Positions 17,443-27,041 of a stretch of 64,000 nucleotides of DNA are shown here, piece by piece (position 1 is the stretch's first letter; each line of letters starts with the position of its first letter). A program made the translations under genes and the position numbers. The notes beneath the pieces were generated by a model. It did no database searches. It was given only the letters and a program-made list of their open reading frames with translations, and was not told the origin of the DNA. The DNA is from JABFRG01 sp046351415 (GTDB lineage Bacteria; Myxococcota_A; Polyangia; Polyangiales; Polyangiaceae), in the NCBI GenBank assembly GCA_046351415.1, contig JAXLYO010000005.1, positions 62,001 to 126,000 on the forward strand, in the 5' to 3' direction.

Positions 17443-20400
17443 TCACGTGACCATGGCCCGCGGGATCGAGGCCCCCTTCTCGCCGGGAATCGCGACATCC
17501 CATCCATGAAGCATCGTTCCAGTCGCACCGGAGCTACCTGCGTACGCAATCGACAGCTCGGCGGGTCCTGGGGCACTCGTCTCCATGTGCCAGAGGGTCT
17601 CGACCTGTCCACGGGCGGGCACGACGACTGTCCGAGAGAGCGCGGATTCGCGCGCGCGAGCAGTTCCTCGCGGACGAACCACGACAGTAACGGCTTCGTC
17701 GCGCGCCGCGCGATTGCGAAGGACGATGGGCACGAATGCGGAGTCGCCGGCAGCCCAACGCGGCCCAGTCGAAACCTGCGCCGAAAGCATCGCGCTCACC
17801 GGTAGATCGACCTGCTCGACGACCGTTTCCCCCGTCGGCGTCGACACGACGACGGCCACACGCCACGTGGTTTCGCCCGGAGGAAGCTTCACATGCAGAA
17901 TCGCGGTCCCATCGGAACCGATGGACTGCGGGTCGAGAGCAACCAAGCTACTCACCGTGGTCATGCCCTGACGTACGCGGCCTCCACCGCCGTGACTCGC
18001 TCCGCCAAGCCTTCCGTGGCCGGATCCGAAACCTTGCCCCGAGCTAGAGCCCCCGTCGCCGAGGTGTGTTCCGGTCGCCTTCTCGAGGGTCTCAGACCAG
18101 GCGTCCAGACTGGCGTCCACGACCTCGAGCCGGTACTGCGCGTCGACGACGTCGTCTTCGTCGACGGCGAGGGCGTATGGTGTTTTCGACGCGAGTACAC
18201 GCATGAACGGGTCGGCGATGTCGTCGCCTGTTCCCATGCGCCCGTCGGGGCCGGCAGAGCGAAGTCCGTAGCCTCGGACCAAGTTGAGGAACGGGAGCGA
18301 GGTTCGCATTTCGCGCACGAAGCGGAAGGGCTGTCCCCACGGATCGAGCAGCTGTGCTTCATCGAGTGTGTGGTCGCGCAGCATGCGACGCATGAACGCA
18401 TCCGGGTCTTTGAAGAGAGGTTCTTGTCGATCGATCCCCTTCACCGCCGTTCGCATGGCCAAGAGCGCGCGAAGCAGCTTCAGGCGCGTCACCCGTCTAC
18501 CCACGTTGTCGTACGTGATCTGGCGGTCGAAAGACTCGAGGTCCGCGATGCCGATGGTTTCACCGCCCGGTGTCGTCGGTGGACTCGAGAGCGCGCCGAG
18601 TGCAATGCCGAGCACCTCAGGATGGAACGCATGACGGCCGCCGCGAATACGAGAGACGTCTTTCAGCGTTTCCGGCGACGCGCTCGCCTCGAACACGGCG
18701 CCCTCGAGCGAGCGGACCGCACTGCGAAATGCATCGCGGAAGTGTGTCGCCATCGTCGCGCGCGGCTCGAAGAGAGGGCCTTCGGGTGTCTTCCTCGTGC
18801 GTGCGAGCTGTACGGCGAGTTCCAGAGGATCGGTCTTGGCGTCGCAATCTTCACGCCCGAGCGGGCAGTACCGCGATCGATCGTCTGCCGCGAGCGCCGA
18901 CACAAGACTTTGGCCAGCATTCAAGTCGCCGATATAGACGACGGCATCGCCACGAAGGGGGCGCCCCTGTTGGTCCACGAGGCGCACCGGCAAGTCGACG
19001 GTGGCCCCCGAGGAGATGGGAGCCGTCGGAGTCGTGATCGTCAGCCGCGGCCGCGTCCGAGGAAGGACGACGATGGAGCCCGTGGCATGCGACGTGGAGG
19101 TCGCTTCTGGTGCCAGCGCAACGACGTGATAGACCCCGGGCGGCACGTTGGGCACCGCGAGGTCACCTTCACTTCCCTTGAACCATGCCGCGGCCACGGC
19201 AGCGCCTCTCGTGCCGTGCGAATCGACGAGAAGGACGCTGTACGCGGGAGCCTCCCTCTTCGTACGCACCTTCAGGTGAACGGTGCTTTCGGGTTCGACC
19301 TGTGGGTTCGAAACTGCGACGAACCCCGAAGCTTCGCGCTCCACGGCGACGCACTCTTCGAGGAGGTCGCCGCCCTCGACCTGGACGCGAACGTTGGTCG
19401 CAACGGATCCGCTGCATGCTCCGAGGGTGCGATTCGTTCCGATGTCGATGGGAGCCCGCCACAAAAAAACAGCGCGACCGTGCTTATCGAGGGTCACGCG
19501 TTCGCGTACGCCGTCGCCTGCTACGACAACACTTGTACCTTGCACATTTTTTGCGTGCGGAAGGTGAATGGAGAGCTCGACCTTTTGTTCGAGTCCCGGA
19601 AAGAGACTCCCTCCCTCGGGGGCGACACTCGCCGTTGCGCGTTCTCGCTCGGCCGACCCCACTGCGTTGACCCGCAATTCCCGGCCTTCGACACGTGCGC
19701 GTCCTTCGAAGTGCAGGCGCAGACCGCCGGGGGGCACCACGTTTGGAACGGGAACGCGTGCTTCGAAATGACCGAGAGCATCCGTCTTCAGAACGACGGA
19801 GGTCTTTTCCCACTCCTTTTCGTCTTCGGGCACCTTGAAGCCTTCGGGAACCGCGAGGTAGCGCACCTCCGCACCGGAAACCGGCTCTCCCACGCCATCA
19901 TGCAAGTCGCCGATGACTTGTGCGGTGCCACCAGGAACGAGTTCTCCCTCGAAGCGCGCTACGAGCTTCGGTTTCACTGGCGCGTCATCACGCCGTCGAA
20001 AAAGAGCCGACGCGGGATGCGCACCCGCCACGTTCGCCGTGAGTGTCCACTGCGTGGCCGTGGCGCGTCCTTTGGGGACGGGCAATGAGAGTCGTGCAAG
20101 GCCACTCGCGTCCGTGCGCACGACGCGCGTCGTGCGAAGCAGTCCTCCCTCGAGCAGAACGAAGCGGACCTCGCGGTCGGCGAGCGGGACGTTGTCGGAA
20201 GCCCGCCGCACGCGCGCCCAACTCGAGATGAGGCCATGCGGGACGAGCTCATGCTGCGCCACGTCGAGCGAGAGGGTCGTCGCGGCCAAGCGCTCGACGT
20301 GGATCGTTTCGGTTCGCCTGCGCGCACCGGCCCCTAGAGCGAGGTAGAGCGATATCTTTCCGGGCGGTCCGTCCGGGACGGGCACGAGCAAGCGTGCGTG

Positions 20401-20727
20401 GCCCGCATCGTCGGTTTCTGCGTGTACATTGGTCGCAGAGGCCGCAGCGAGCGAGCCCGCAAGCGCCGAGGGGTCCCACGACGCATCGACCGACGCGTGC
20501 GGGAGTAGTGCCACCTTCGTGGCCTGCGGAAAGCCGTACGCTTCGACGAGGACGGGCAATGTGGAGCCGGAGAGCGCCTTCGTCTCGGCGTGAACGTAGA
20601 ACGCGAGACCTCGGTCTACGGTCGCCACCGCTCGCAGATTCGGACGGGTCACAGGCTCATGCGGTGTGTTTTGGCCGGCTGCGAGAACGCAATACGCCGT
20701 CGTCGCAAAGAAGAAGCGCCATCTCAT
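17443..20727 (-). CDS. Alpha-2-macroglobulin-family protein, N-terminal two thirds (open part)
   Basis: 1094 aa from the ATG at 20727, chosen for the signal peptide (MRWRFFFATTAYCVLAAGQN); the open frame extends to 20805. Repeated macroglobulin (MG/MG2) beta domains fill about residues 50-560, with Ala/Val-rich strands and phrases such as DDAGHARLLVPVPDG and LSIHLPHAKNVQGT. A distinct insert (about 640-870) carries LLDPWGQPFRF and AGPDGRMGTGDDI. MG/A2M pattern resumes with VSSLVALDPQSIGSDGTAI and LPPGETTWRVAVVVSTP. Family knowledge: bacterial A2M homologues are periplasmic or surface protease traps. The frame stops at 17443, before the thioester-type domain, so the product as read would be truncated; see the adjoining pseudogene entry. 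It is divergent from the TPR/gluzincin gene. Confidence 0.8.
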   Translation of the reverse strand: MRWRFFFATTAYCVLAAGQNTPHEPVTRPNLRAVATVDRGLAFYVHAETKALSGSTLPVLVEAYGFPQATKVALLPHASVDASWDPSALAGSLAAASATNVHAETDDAGHARLLVPVPDGPPGKISLYLALGAGARRRTETIHVERLAATTLSLDVAQHELVPHGLISSWARVRRASDNVPLADREVRFVLLEGGLLRTTRVVRTDASGLARLSLPVPKGRATATQWTLTANVAGAHPASALFRRRDDAPVKPKLVARFEGELVPGGTAQVIGDLHDGVGEPVSGAEVRYLAVPEGFKVPEDEKEWEKTSVVLKTDALGHFEARVPVPNVVPPGGLRLHFEGRARVEGRELRVNAVGSAERERATASVAPEGGSLFPGLEQKVELSIHLPHAKNVQGTSVVVAGDGVRERVTLDKHGRAVFLWRAPIDIGTNRTLGACSGSVATNVRVQVEGGDLLEECVAVEREASGFVAVSNPQVEPESTVHLKVRTKREAPAYSVLLVDSHGTRGAAVAAAWFKGSEGDLAVPNVPPGVYHVVALAPEATSTSHATGSIVVLPRTRPRLTITTPTAPISSGATVDLPVRLVDQQGRPLRGDAVVYIGDLNAGQSLVSALAADDRSRYCPLGREDCDAKTDPLELAVQLARTRKTPEGPLFEPRATMATHFRDAFRSAVRSLEGAVFEASASPETLKDVSRIRGGRHAFHPEVLGIALGALSSPPTTPGGETIGIADLESFDRQITYDNVGRRVTRLKLLRALLAMRTAVKGIDRQEPLFKDPDAFMRRMLRDHTLDEAQLLDPWGQPFRFVREMRTSLPFLNLVRGYGLRSAGPDGRMGTGDDIADPFMRVLASKTPYALAVDEDDVVDAQYRLEVVDASLDAWSETLEKATGTHLGDGGSSSGQGFGSGHGRLGGASHGGGGRVRQGMTTVSSLVALDPQSIGSDGTAILHVKLPPGETTWRVAVVVSTPTGETVVEQVDLPVSAMLSAQVSTGPRWAAGDSAFVPIVLRNRAARDEAVTVVVRPRGTARARESALSRTVVVPARGQVETLWHMETSAPGPAELSIAYAGSSGATGTMLHGWDVAIPGEKGASIPRAMVT

Positions 20728-20886
20728 GAAGGGCGAGACTACCTGGGGGCCACGAAGTTCCCCACCGTCGTGATACAGCGCACGATTTCTGACGCGCCAT
20801 GCCACTGCCGTCCGCCCAGAACCAGTCCGCTACCCGTCGCAAGGTTGATACGACGCGCGAAAGTGCCTGCTAGGATGAGCCCCACC

Positions 20887-23700
20887 ATGCGTTCGTACGG
20901 CCCTCGCCTTCTCCTCGGCCTCTTCCTTTTGCCGGCCATCGCCTCCGCGCAGCCGCGAAATGCAGGGTCCGACCCCGCCCCCACGTCCGGCGGCAGCCTC
21001 CAAGACGCCGCCAGGCTCGTCGACAGCGCGGACTACGACGCCGCCGAAAAGGAGCTATCCACCGTTCGCGGCCCCGAGCAAACGGACGCGCAGCTTCTTC
21101 TGGCGAGGGCGCACTTCGAGCGAGGCCGCTGGTCGGACGCCGAAAAGATCCTCACCTCCATCACGCAGCCGGCTGCCAAGAAAGCCTCCGCAACGATCTT
21201 GCGCGCCCGCATCTTGGCGGCACGGGGACAAGTCGGCGACGCCCTCAAGCTGCTCGCTCCGTATCGCACCGACCCGAGTCCTCAAGGTCGTCGGGCCCGC
21301 ATCCACATCGGTGAGTGGCTCATTGAAACCGGCAAGCGCTCGGATGCCGATGCTCCTCTCCACGACGTCATCGGCGACTACGGAAGCCTCGCCGATGGCG
21401 ATGCGGAAGGTCTCCTCATGGTGGGTCGCGCCGCGCACCTGCTGCGAAGCCCGAAAGACGCGAACCAAGCGCTCACCGAGTCGGAGCGCGCCGACAAGGG
21501 CAACGTAGAGACTTTGCTCGTTCGCGCGCGCCTCTTTCTCGAGAAGTTCGACCCCGGTCATGCAGAGGAAGTCACGCGAGACGCCCTGAAGAAGGCGCCA
21601 AAGAACGCCGAAGCGCTGCTCATGATGGCGCGAATCCGGCTCGAACAGGCGATGGACTTCGACGCCGCAGAGGCCCTCGTGGCTCAGGCGCTGGCGGTGA
21701 ACCCGAAGCTCACGGGCGCGTATGCCGTCCGCGCAGGTATCGCGCTTCGCGACATGGAAATCGGCACCGCTGAGAAGATGATCGCAACGGGTCTCACCAT
21801 CAATCCAAACGATCTCGAGCTGCTCAGCCTGAAGGCCGCCGCTCGATTCCTCGCCGACGACAGCGCTGGGTTCGCAGCTGCAAAGAAGGAAGTCTTCACG
21901 CGCAACCCCGAGTACTCGACCTTCTATACGCTCATCGCGCCGTTCGGCGAATGGGAGCATCGGTACGACGACATCGTCGCCTGGATGAAGGATGCCACGA
22001 AGATAGACCCTGACGATAGCCTTGCTTGGGCCGAGCTAGGCTTGAACGCCATGCGCGGAGGCAATGAGGCGGATGGTCTCACGGCCCTTCAGCGTGCGTG
22101 GACCAAAGACCACTTCAACGTGCGCGTCTACAACACGCTGAACCTCTACGAGAAGACACTTCCCGTCGACTACGAGACGATCAGTGCCGGCGCACTCAAG
22201 ATTCGTCTTCCGAAAGCAGAGAAACCTCTTCTTCAGCGCTACATGCCCTCGCTCGTCGGAAATGCATGGGCGTCGATGAAGGCCCGCTACGGATTCGTCC
22301 CCGAGGGCCCCGTTCAGGTCGAACTCTACGAGAATCGGGAACACTTCAGCGTACGCACGAGCGGTCTGCCGAACATCGGCATCCAAGGAGTTTGTTTCGG
22401 GCGTGTCGTCGCCTCGATGAGCCCACACGGCGAGGTCTTCAACTGGGGCAATGTACTTTGGCACGAGCTCGGGCACGTGTTCGCCATCCAGCTTTCGAAA
22501 AGTCACGTCCCGCGCTGGTTCACCGAAGGCCTCAGCGAGTACGAAACGATCGCAAAGCGCCCCGAATGGTCGCGAGAACTCGACCCGCAGCTTTATCGCG
22601 CGATCGTTCGCAAGACGCTCCCGCCCGCAGTCGACATGAACCGCGCGTTCACCCACGCGAGCGACGGCCTCGACGTCACGGTTGCGTACTACGCCGCCAG
22701 TCAAATGCTGCTCTACACGGTCGAGTCTTTCGGCATGCCACGCGTCACGGCAGCACTCAAGCTATGGGGTGAAGGGGCCCGTACGGCTGACGTCATCCAG
22801 AAGGCATTCGGTGTGAGCGCGACCGAGTACGACACCCAGTTCAGAAACTGGTTTCTGAATCGCGCCAAGCGCTACCGCTCGCAGTTCGTACCGACCGACA
22901 AGCCGCGGAGCGAAGCAGCCCTGCGACTCGAACTCACGAAGTCTCCGAAAGACGCATCGCTTCACGCCGAGCTCGCACTCGCTCTTATGCATGAGCGCAA
23001 GGAAAAGGAAGCGGAGGTCGAGCTCGCCGAAGCGCTGAAGCTCGATCCGAAGGATGCCCAGGCGATGTACATCTCGGTGAAGCGTGCCGCCGCCAAGAAG
23101 GATACGGACGGCATCGAGCGAGGTCTCTCGCAGATGCGCCTCGCAGGTCACGATGGCTACTTCATCCGCATGGCGATGGCCGATCTCTACGAAGTAAAGA
23201 AGGACTCGGGCGCTTTCCGGCATTCGCTCGAGGCCGCCGCTCGCTTCGACCCGACCCAGCCGGCTCCGCTGCAGGGGCTCTACGACCTTGCCGTCAGTGA
23301 GAGGCGCGAGGACGACGCCACGGATGTGCTTCGAAAGCTCGCGCCGCTCGAGCAGCACGACCCCCGTGTCTGGAGGCTCCTCCTGAAACGACTTCTCCAA
23401 AAGGGCGCGTGGGAAGAACTCCGCCAAACATGCGAGGCCGCACTCTTCGTAGACATTGCCTCGGCAGAAACGCATCTCACGTGCGCCAAAGCGCATTCGG
23501 CGTTGAAGGTGCCGTCGGCCGCCATTTTCGAAGCGGAAAGTGCGCTCCTCGCTTCGCCAAAGCCAGAAGACGCAGCAGCCGCGCACGAACTCCTCGCCAA
23601 GGAGCTTCGAGGCCAAAAGCGCGAGGCGGAAGCGGCCAAACACGACGCGGAAGCTGCACGTTTGAAGAGTTCGCAGGCCCCAGAAGCGCCCGCCCCGTGA
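20887..23700 (+). CDS. Secreted TPR protein with HExxH (gluzincin-type) peptidase domain
   Basis: 937 aa from the ATG at 20887 (AGGATGAG just upstream; an ATG at 20875 is also possible). The signal peptide is RLLLGLFLLPAIASAQ. TPR-like repeats occupy about 35-480. A peptidase MA-like domain follows, with VLWHELGHVFAIQLS near residue 525 (HELGH zinc site) and WFTEGLSEYE about 20 residues later supplying the third ligand, the gluzincin arrangement. A second run of TPR-like repeats (about 680-930) ends in an Ala/Glu/Lys-rich tail. The likely role is a periplasmic or surface protease with protein-interaction scaffolds. It is divergent from the A2M-type protease-trap gene, with a 159-base shared region. 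Confidence 0.82.
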   Translation: MRSYGPRLLLGLFLLPAIASAQPRNAGSDPAPTSGGSLQDAARLVDSADYDAAEKELSTVRGPEQTDAQLLLARAHFERGRWSDAEKILTSITQPAAKKASATILRARILAARGQVGDALKLLAPYRTDPSPQGRRARIHIGEWLIETGKRSDADAPLHDVIGDYGSLADGDAEGLLMVGRAAHLLRSPKDANQALTESERADKGNVETLLVRARLFLEKFDPGHAEEVTRDALKKAPKNAEALLMMARIRLEQAMDFDAAEALVAQALAVNPKLTGAYAVRAGIALRDMEIGTAEKMIATGLTINPNDLELLSLKAAARFLADDSAGFAAAKKEVFTRNPEYSTFYTLIAPFGEWEHRYDDIVAWMKDATKIDPDDSLAWAELGLNAMRGGNEADGLTALQRAWTKDHFNVRVYNTLNLYEKTLPVDYETISAGALKIRLPKAEKPLLQRYMPSLVGNAWASMKARYGFVPEGPVQVELYENREHFSVRTSGLPNIGIQGVCFGRVVASMSPHGEVFNWGNVLWHELGHVFAIQLSKSHVPRWFTEGLSEYETIAKRPEWSRELDPQLYRAIVRKTLPPAVDMNRAFTHASDGLDVTVAYYAASQMLLYTVESFGMPRVTAALKLWGEGARTADVIQKAFGVSATEYDTQFRNWFLNRAKRYRSQFVPTDKPRSEAALRLELTKSPKDASLHAELALALMHERKEKEAEVELAEALKLDPKDAQAMYISVKRAAAKKDTDGIERGLSQMRLAGHDGYFIRMAMADLYEVKKDSGAFRHSLEAAARFDPTQPAPLQGLYDLAVSERREDDATDVLRKLAPLEQHDPRVWRLLLKRLLQKGAWEELRQTCEAALFVDIASAETHLTCAKAHSALKVPSAAIFEAESALLASPKPEDAAAAHELLAKELRGQKREAEAAKHDAEAARLKSSQAPEAPAP

Positions 23701-23736
23701 CTGTTGCAGTCCCCGCACTCCGTGGTATGAGACGCC

Positions 23737-24777
23737 ATGAGTCGCCCGATCTCCCTTGAGCTGATTGAGAAGCTGCCGAAGACCGACCTCCACGTCCACC
23801 TCGACGGTTCTTTGAGGCTCGCGACCATTCTCGACCTCGCCGAGAAGGAAAAGATCGAGCTGCCTGCTACCGACGCAGCAGAGCTGCGCAAGGCCATGAA
23901 CCTGGGCCAGCTCTGCGGTTCACTCGTCGAATACTTGAAGGCCTTCGACGTCACCCTTCGGGTCATGCAAACGCAGTCTGCACTGACGCGCATCGCCTAC
24001 GAGCTGGCAGAAGACGCCGCCAAAGAAAATGTAAGGTACATGGAAGTGCGTTATGCCCCCATGCTCCATACCCGCGCGGGCCTCAAGCTCACCGAGGTGG
24101 TCGAAGCCGTCCTCAGCGGGCTCCGGGCGGCCCAAGAAAGCTTCGGAATCGAAGCAAACGTCATCATCTGCGGTATCCGCAACGTGTCGGCCGAGAGCTC
24201 GCTCGAGATGGCAGAGCTCGCCGTTGCTTACAAAGGCCGCGGCGTCGTCGGTTTCGATCTCGCGGGCGCCGAGTACGACCACCCCGCCAAGCATCATCGC
24301 GGCGCGTTCCAGCTCGTGCGCGACAACAACATCAACGTCACCATCCACGCCGGCGAAGCCTACGGGCCCGAATCGATCGCTCAGGCCATTCACGTGTGCG
24401 GCGCGCACCGCATCGGTCATGGCTGCCGCCTTCGCGAAAATGGCGACCTCTTGCACTACGTGAACGACCATCGCATCGCGCTCGAGGTCTGCCCCTCCTC
24501 GAATCTCCAGACGGGCGCCATTCGCGACCTTCGCAGCCACCCGATCAAGCTCTACAAGAACCTTGGACTTCGCGTGACCGTGAACACCGACAATCGCCTG
24601 GTGACGGACACCACTGTCTCCAAAGAGCTCTGGCTCTGTCACACGGAGCTCGACTTCAGCCTCGACGACATCAAAGCCGTCATCTTGAGCGGCTTCAAGA
24701 GCGCGTTCTTGCCCTTCCACGTGAAGCAGCAGTACCTGCGCAAAGTGAGCGAAGAGCTCGACTCGTTCACCGTGTAA
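23737..24777 (+). CDS. add: Adenosine deaminase
   Basis: 346 aa, starting 36 bases after the TPR peptidase. All zinc and catalytic motifs are present: LPKTDLHVHLDGS (His 19 and 21), NVTIHAGEAYGP (catalytic Glu in HAGE, near 206), HRIGHGCRL, EVCPSSNLQTGA and VTVNTDNRLVTDTTVS, the Asp-containing segment in the TDN form used by bacterial enzymes of this subgroup. Length is normal. Reaction: adenosine (or deoxyadenosine) plus water to inosine and ammonia, in purine salvage. It could also act on related nucleosides, because the subfamily is broad. It is convergent with the next gene, whose stop lies 8 bases away. Confidence 0.93.
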   Translation: MSRPISLELIEKLPKTDLHVHLDGSLRLATILDLAEKEKIELPATDAAELRKAMNLGQLCGSLVEYLKAFDVTLRVMQTQSALTRIAYELAEDAAKENVRYMEVRYAPMLHTRAGLKLTEVVEAVLSGLRAAQESFGIEANVIICGIRNVSAESSLEMAELAVAYKGRGVVGFDLAGAEYDHPAKHHRGAFQLVRDNNINVTIHAGEAYGPESIAQAIHVCGAHRIGHGCRLRENGDLLHYVNDHRIALEVCPSSNLQTGAIRDLRSHPIKLYKNLGLRVTVNTDNRLVTDTTVSKELWLCHTELDFSLDDIKAVILSGFKSAFLPFHVKQQYLRKVSEELDSFTV

Positions 24778-24785
24778 TCACCGCC

Positions 24786-26270
24786 TCAAGGGGTCTCCGG
24801 CACGCTCTCGCGTCCGTCATCCAGGCGGTACAATGTTCCGTCGTTCTGCGCGCCCGCATAGAGCTTGTTCTTGTGAACGGCCAAGGGGGATTGACAGAAG
24901 ATGTCGGTGAGGGCGAACGGCGTGGTGGGCGAAGCGTTCTTTCCCTTGCCCTTTTGCGGAAGCTTCGGAGCAGCGGCAACGACAACAGGCGTATTTCCAT
25001 CGATGCGGACGAGCTCGTGCTCGCCGAGGACGAAGAGGCCGTCGCGATATCGCACGATGTCGTTCGCGCGTCCCATCGAAGCCGGCAAATCGACCTCGGT
25101 GAATGCGTCGCCATCGTCGCTCCGTCTCAAGTGTACGACCCCGCGTTCGAGGGTGAGCCAGTAGAGGACATGCTTGCTGCTCGCCGATGCCCCCTTGTCG
25201 ACGTACCACTTGAGCGTGTTCACGCGGACGCCGCCGAGGCTGACTGCGCGCAAGTCGCCCTGCTCGAGTACGTCTCTGCCGGGCGGTGCTTCGAGGACGA
25301 CGTACGCGTTGGGGTCGACGCCGTCGTAGTCTTGGATGCCCGCGTAAAGGCGTCCGCGGAAGCGCACCATGAACGTGAGCCGATACACCCCCGGCTGGTA
25401 AGGGACCGGGTAACCTAGCGTGTAACTCCATACCTGCATCTTCGCGTCTGCCACGTGAAGCGCTCCTGGTGAAGGTCCGGACCACGCCCTTTCTTTCGGT
25501 GGTACGGACCCCGTCGAGGCATACAGGTGACCGCGATACTGTATGACGTCGATGACGTGATACGCGCGCGGCAGGATGGCAGCACCTGCTTTCCCTTCGA
25601 CCGAGGGTAGCCCCGGCGGCCGTGCGTGAGGCTGCGTGGGGGGCGCGAAGGCCCCTTCCTTGTCAGAAACGAAGACATACCCCTCCGCTCCGTAGTCGCG
25701 CAGGCCAAAGCCCGCGTAGGGAGGGTCGGCATCTGGAACGAGGAGACGACCGTCGGCTCTGCGGATGCGGATGAATCCTTGACCGCCACCGCCACCTTTC
25801 GTCGGCTCGCCAACGCGATTCCAGTTGAACGCCATGCGAAAGGGAGGGGTCTCTCCCTCGGTATACCTCTGGATGACGGCGCCATCCCAATCGAGAGGTC
25901 TACGAGCATATGCAATATACAGAGAATTGCCGAAGCTGGTGAGGTCACAAATGCGTTCGAGTGAGTAGGGCGTCCTTCCGACCGCCGTGAACGTTCCTTT
26001 CCTGGGTGCGTCGCCCGAACCAAGGTCGGCGATTTCATCGTCACCATCGTCGGGGAAAGGGGACGGAGGGGCCGGCGCTTCCGTCGGAGCCGAAGGGGCG
26101 ATCGCGGACGGGGAGCCGGAAGGTAGGCGCTCGACGGTCGGTCCAACCGAAGGCTGCATCGGTGCGGGCACTTCACGGCCCCCCCCGCCCGTGCATGCCA
26201 ACACAGCGCCTAGCAAGGTCCACATCCACGAGAAACGCCGGGGGCGCCACATCACGCGCATCGTAGCCAT
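24786..26270 (-). CDS. Lipoprotein with beta-propeller-like repeats, function unknown
   Basis: 494 aa from the ATG at 26270; several in-frame ATGs (26291, 26270, 26261, 26252) make the start uncertain, and the longer frame to 26411 overlaps the upstream gene. The lipoprotein signal is FSWMWTLLGAVLACTG. A Pro/Ser/Ala linker (about 45-95) precedes a body of repeated short beta motifs with LYxG or GxLYAG patterns (YRGHLYASTGS, FRGRLYAGIQDYDG, HKNKLYAGAQNDGTLYRLDDG). These resemble blades of a beta-propeller or exo-alpha-sialidase-like fold, but no Asp-box is evident. It is surface- or periplasm-anchored. It lies downstream of another lipoprotein gene on the same strand, 50 bases away. Confidence 0.65.
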   Translation of the reverse strand: MATMRVMWRPRRFSWMWTLLGAVLACTGGGGREVPAPMQPSVGPTVERLPSGSPSAIAPSAPTEAPAPPSPFPDDGDDEIADLGSGDAPRKGTFTAVGRTPYSLERICDLTSFGNSLYIAYARRPLDWDGAVIQRYTEGETPPFRMAFNWNRVGEPTKGGGGGQGFIRIRRADGRLLVPDADPPYAGFGLRDYGAEGYVFVSDKEGAFAPPTQPHARPPGLPSVEGKAGAAILPRAYHVIDVIQYRGHLYASTGSVPPKERAWSGPSPGALHVADAKMQVWSYTLGYPVPYQPGVYRLTFMVRFRGRLYAGIQDYDGVDPNAYVVLEAPPGRDVLEQGDLRAVSLGGVRVNTLKWYVDKGASASSKHVLYWLTLERGVVHLRRSDDGDAFTEVDLPASMGRANDIVRYRDGLFVLGEHELVRIDGNTPVVVAAAPKLPQKGKGKNASPTTPFALTDIFCQSPLAVHKNKLYAGAQNDGTLYRLDDGRESVPETP

Positions 26271-26320
26271 GCTTCGTGCGAGCGCCCCCATGTGTGACCG
26301 AGCGAGGGTCGAATCGACGT

Positions 26321-27007
26321 TTACTGCCCGCAGACGCCGAAGTCCTTCAGGACTTGGCTCGGCTTGCAATTGCTGCCGTTCGGGCACTCGTTCGACCCGC
26401 CTTCTTGGCACATTCGCGCGCTATACCCGTTGCAGTTGTTCGCCTTGCACTCGGTGCGTACGTAACGTGAGGTATTGCCGAAGGGCATCGTCTGGGCGCA
26501 GCAAAACTCGTTCTGCTTGCAGTCGTTCTTGTCGTCGCATTCGAGCGTGGCGTCGAACTGACCATTGCACTGGTTCTTGTTCGAAAGACACTCGAAGGTG
26601 TCATAGCGGAGGTTTCCACCCTGGACGTTGCCGCGCGCGCAGCAGATAGAGCCCGTCGGGCAGTACACGTCGTTGCCATTGGCTTTGCCGCAGTAGACGT
26701 GATCGTCGTCGCCGAGCGTCACGGGGGAATCTGGCGCCGCGTCGTTCCCGCCGCTGCTCGAGGAGGAAGAAGACGAGGTGCTGGCATCGGTACCGCCGCT
26801 GCTCGAGGACGAGGACGAGGACGACGAGGTGGAGCCGCCATCGGCGGTGGCGCTGCCCGAACCTCCGAACAGGTCACTCGGCGTGGCACCGCTGCATGCA
26901 GCAAGGACCAACCCGATGAACACGATCGAGGCCGGCACGAAGAGAGCGCGCCCGGCTCCGTCGCCGCCAAGCTGAGTTCGGTTCGAGGGTGTGCGTCGCG
27001 AAAGCAT
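26321..27007 (-). CDS. Ser-rich, Cys-rich lipoprotein
   Basis: 228 aa. A long basic N-terminus (MLSRRTPSNRTQLGGDGAGR) precedes a hydrophobic core and LVLAACSG lipobox (Cys at about 38). Two poly-Ser runs (about 60-70 and 77-84) separated by GGTDA form a flexible tether, typical of myxobacterial surface lipoproteins. The C-terminal 120 residues contain about 18 Cys in a dickkopf-like or knottin-like pattern (CPTGSICCARG, CKQNEFCCAQT, CPNGSNCKPS). No known binding function. It was probably exported and held by disulfides. The downstream lipoprotein gene follows on the same strand. Confidence 0.7.
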   Translation of the reverse strand: MLSRRTPSNRTQLGGDGAGRALFVPASIVFIGLVLAACSGATPSDLFGGSGSATADGGSTSSSSSSSSSSGGTDASTSSSSSSSSGGNDAAPDSPVTLGDDDHVYCGKANGNDVYCPTGSICCARGNVQGGNLRYDTFECLSNKNQCNGQFDATLECDDKNDCKQNEFCCAQTMPFGNTSRYVRTECKANNCNGYSARMCQEGGSNECPNGSNCKPSQVLKDFGVCGQ

Positions 27008-27041
27008 GCCTAGTTCTAGCGCGGAATGACCCCCTGTCTAT

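Noticed and set aside
17893..20088. Plus-strand open frame of 731 codons
   Set aside because: It is the mirror of the alpha-2-macroglobulin gene and has no start signal or domain pattern.
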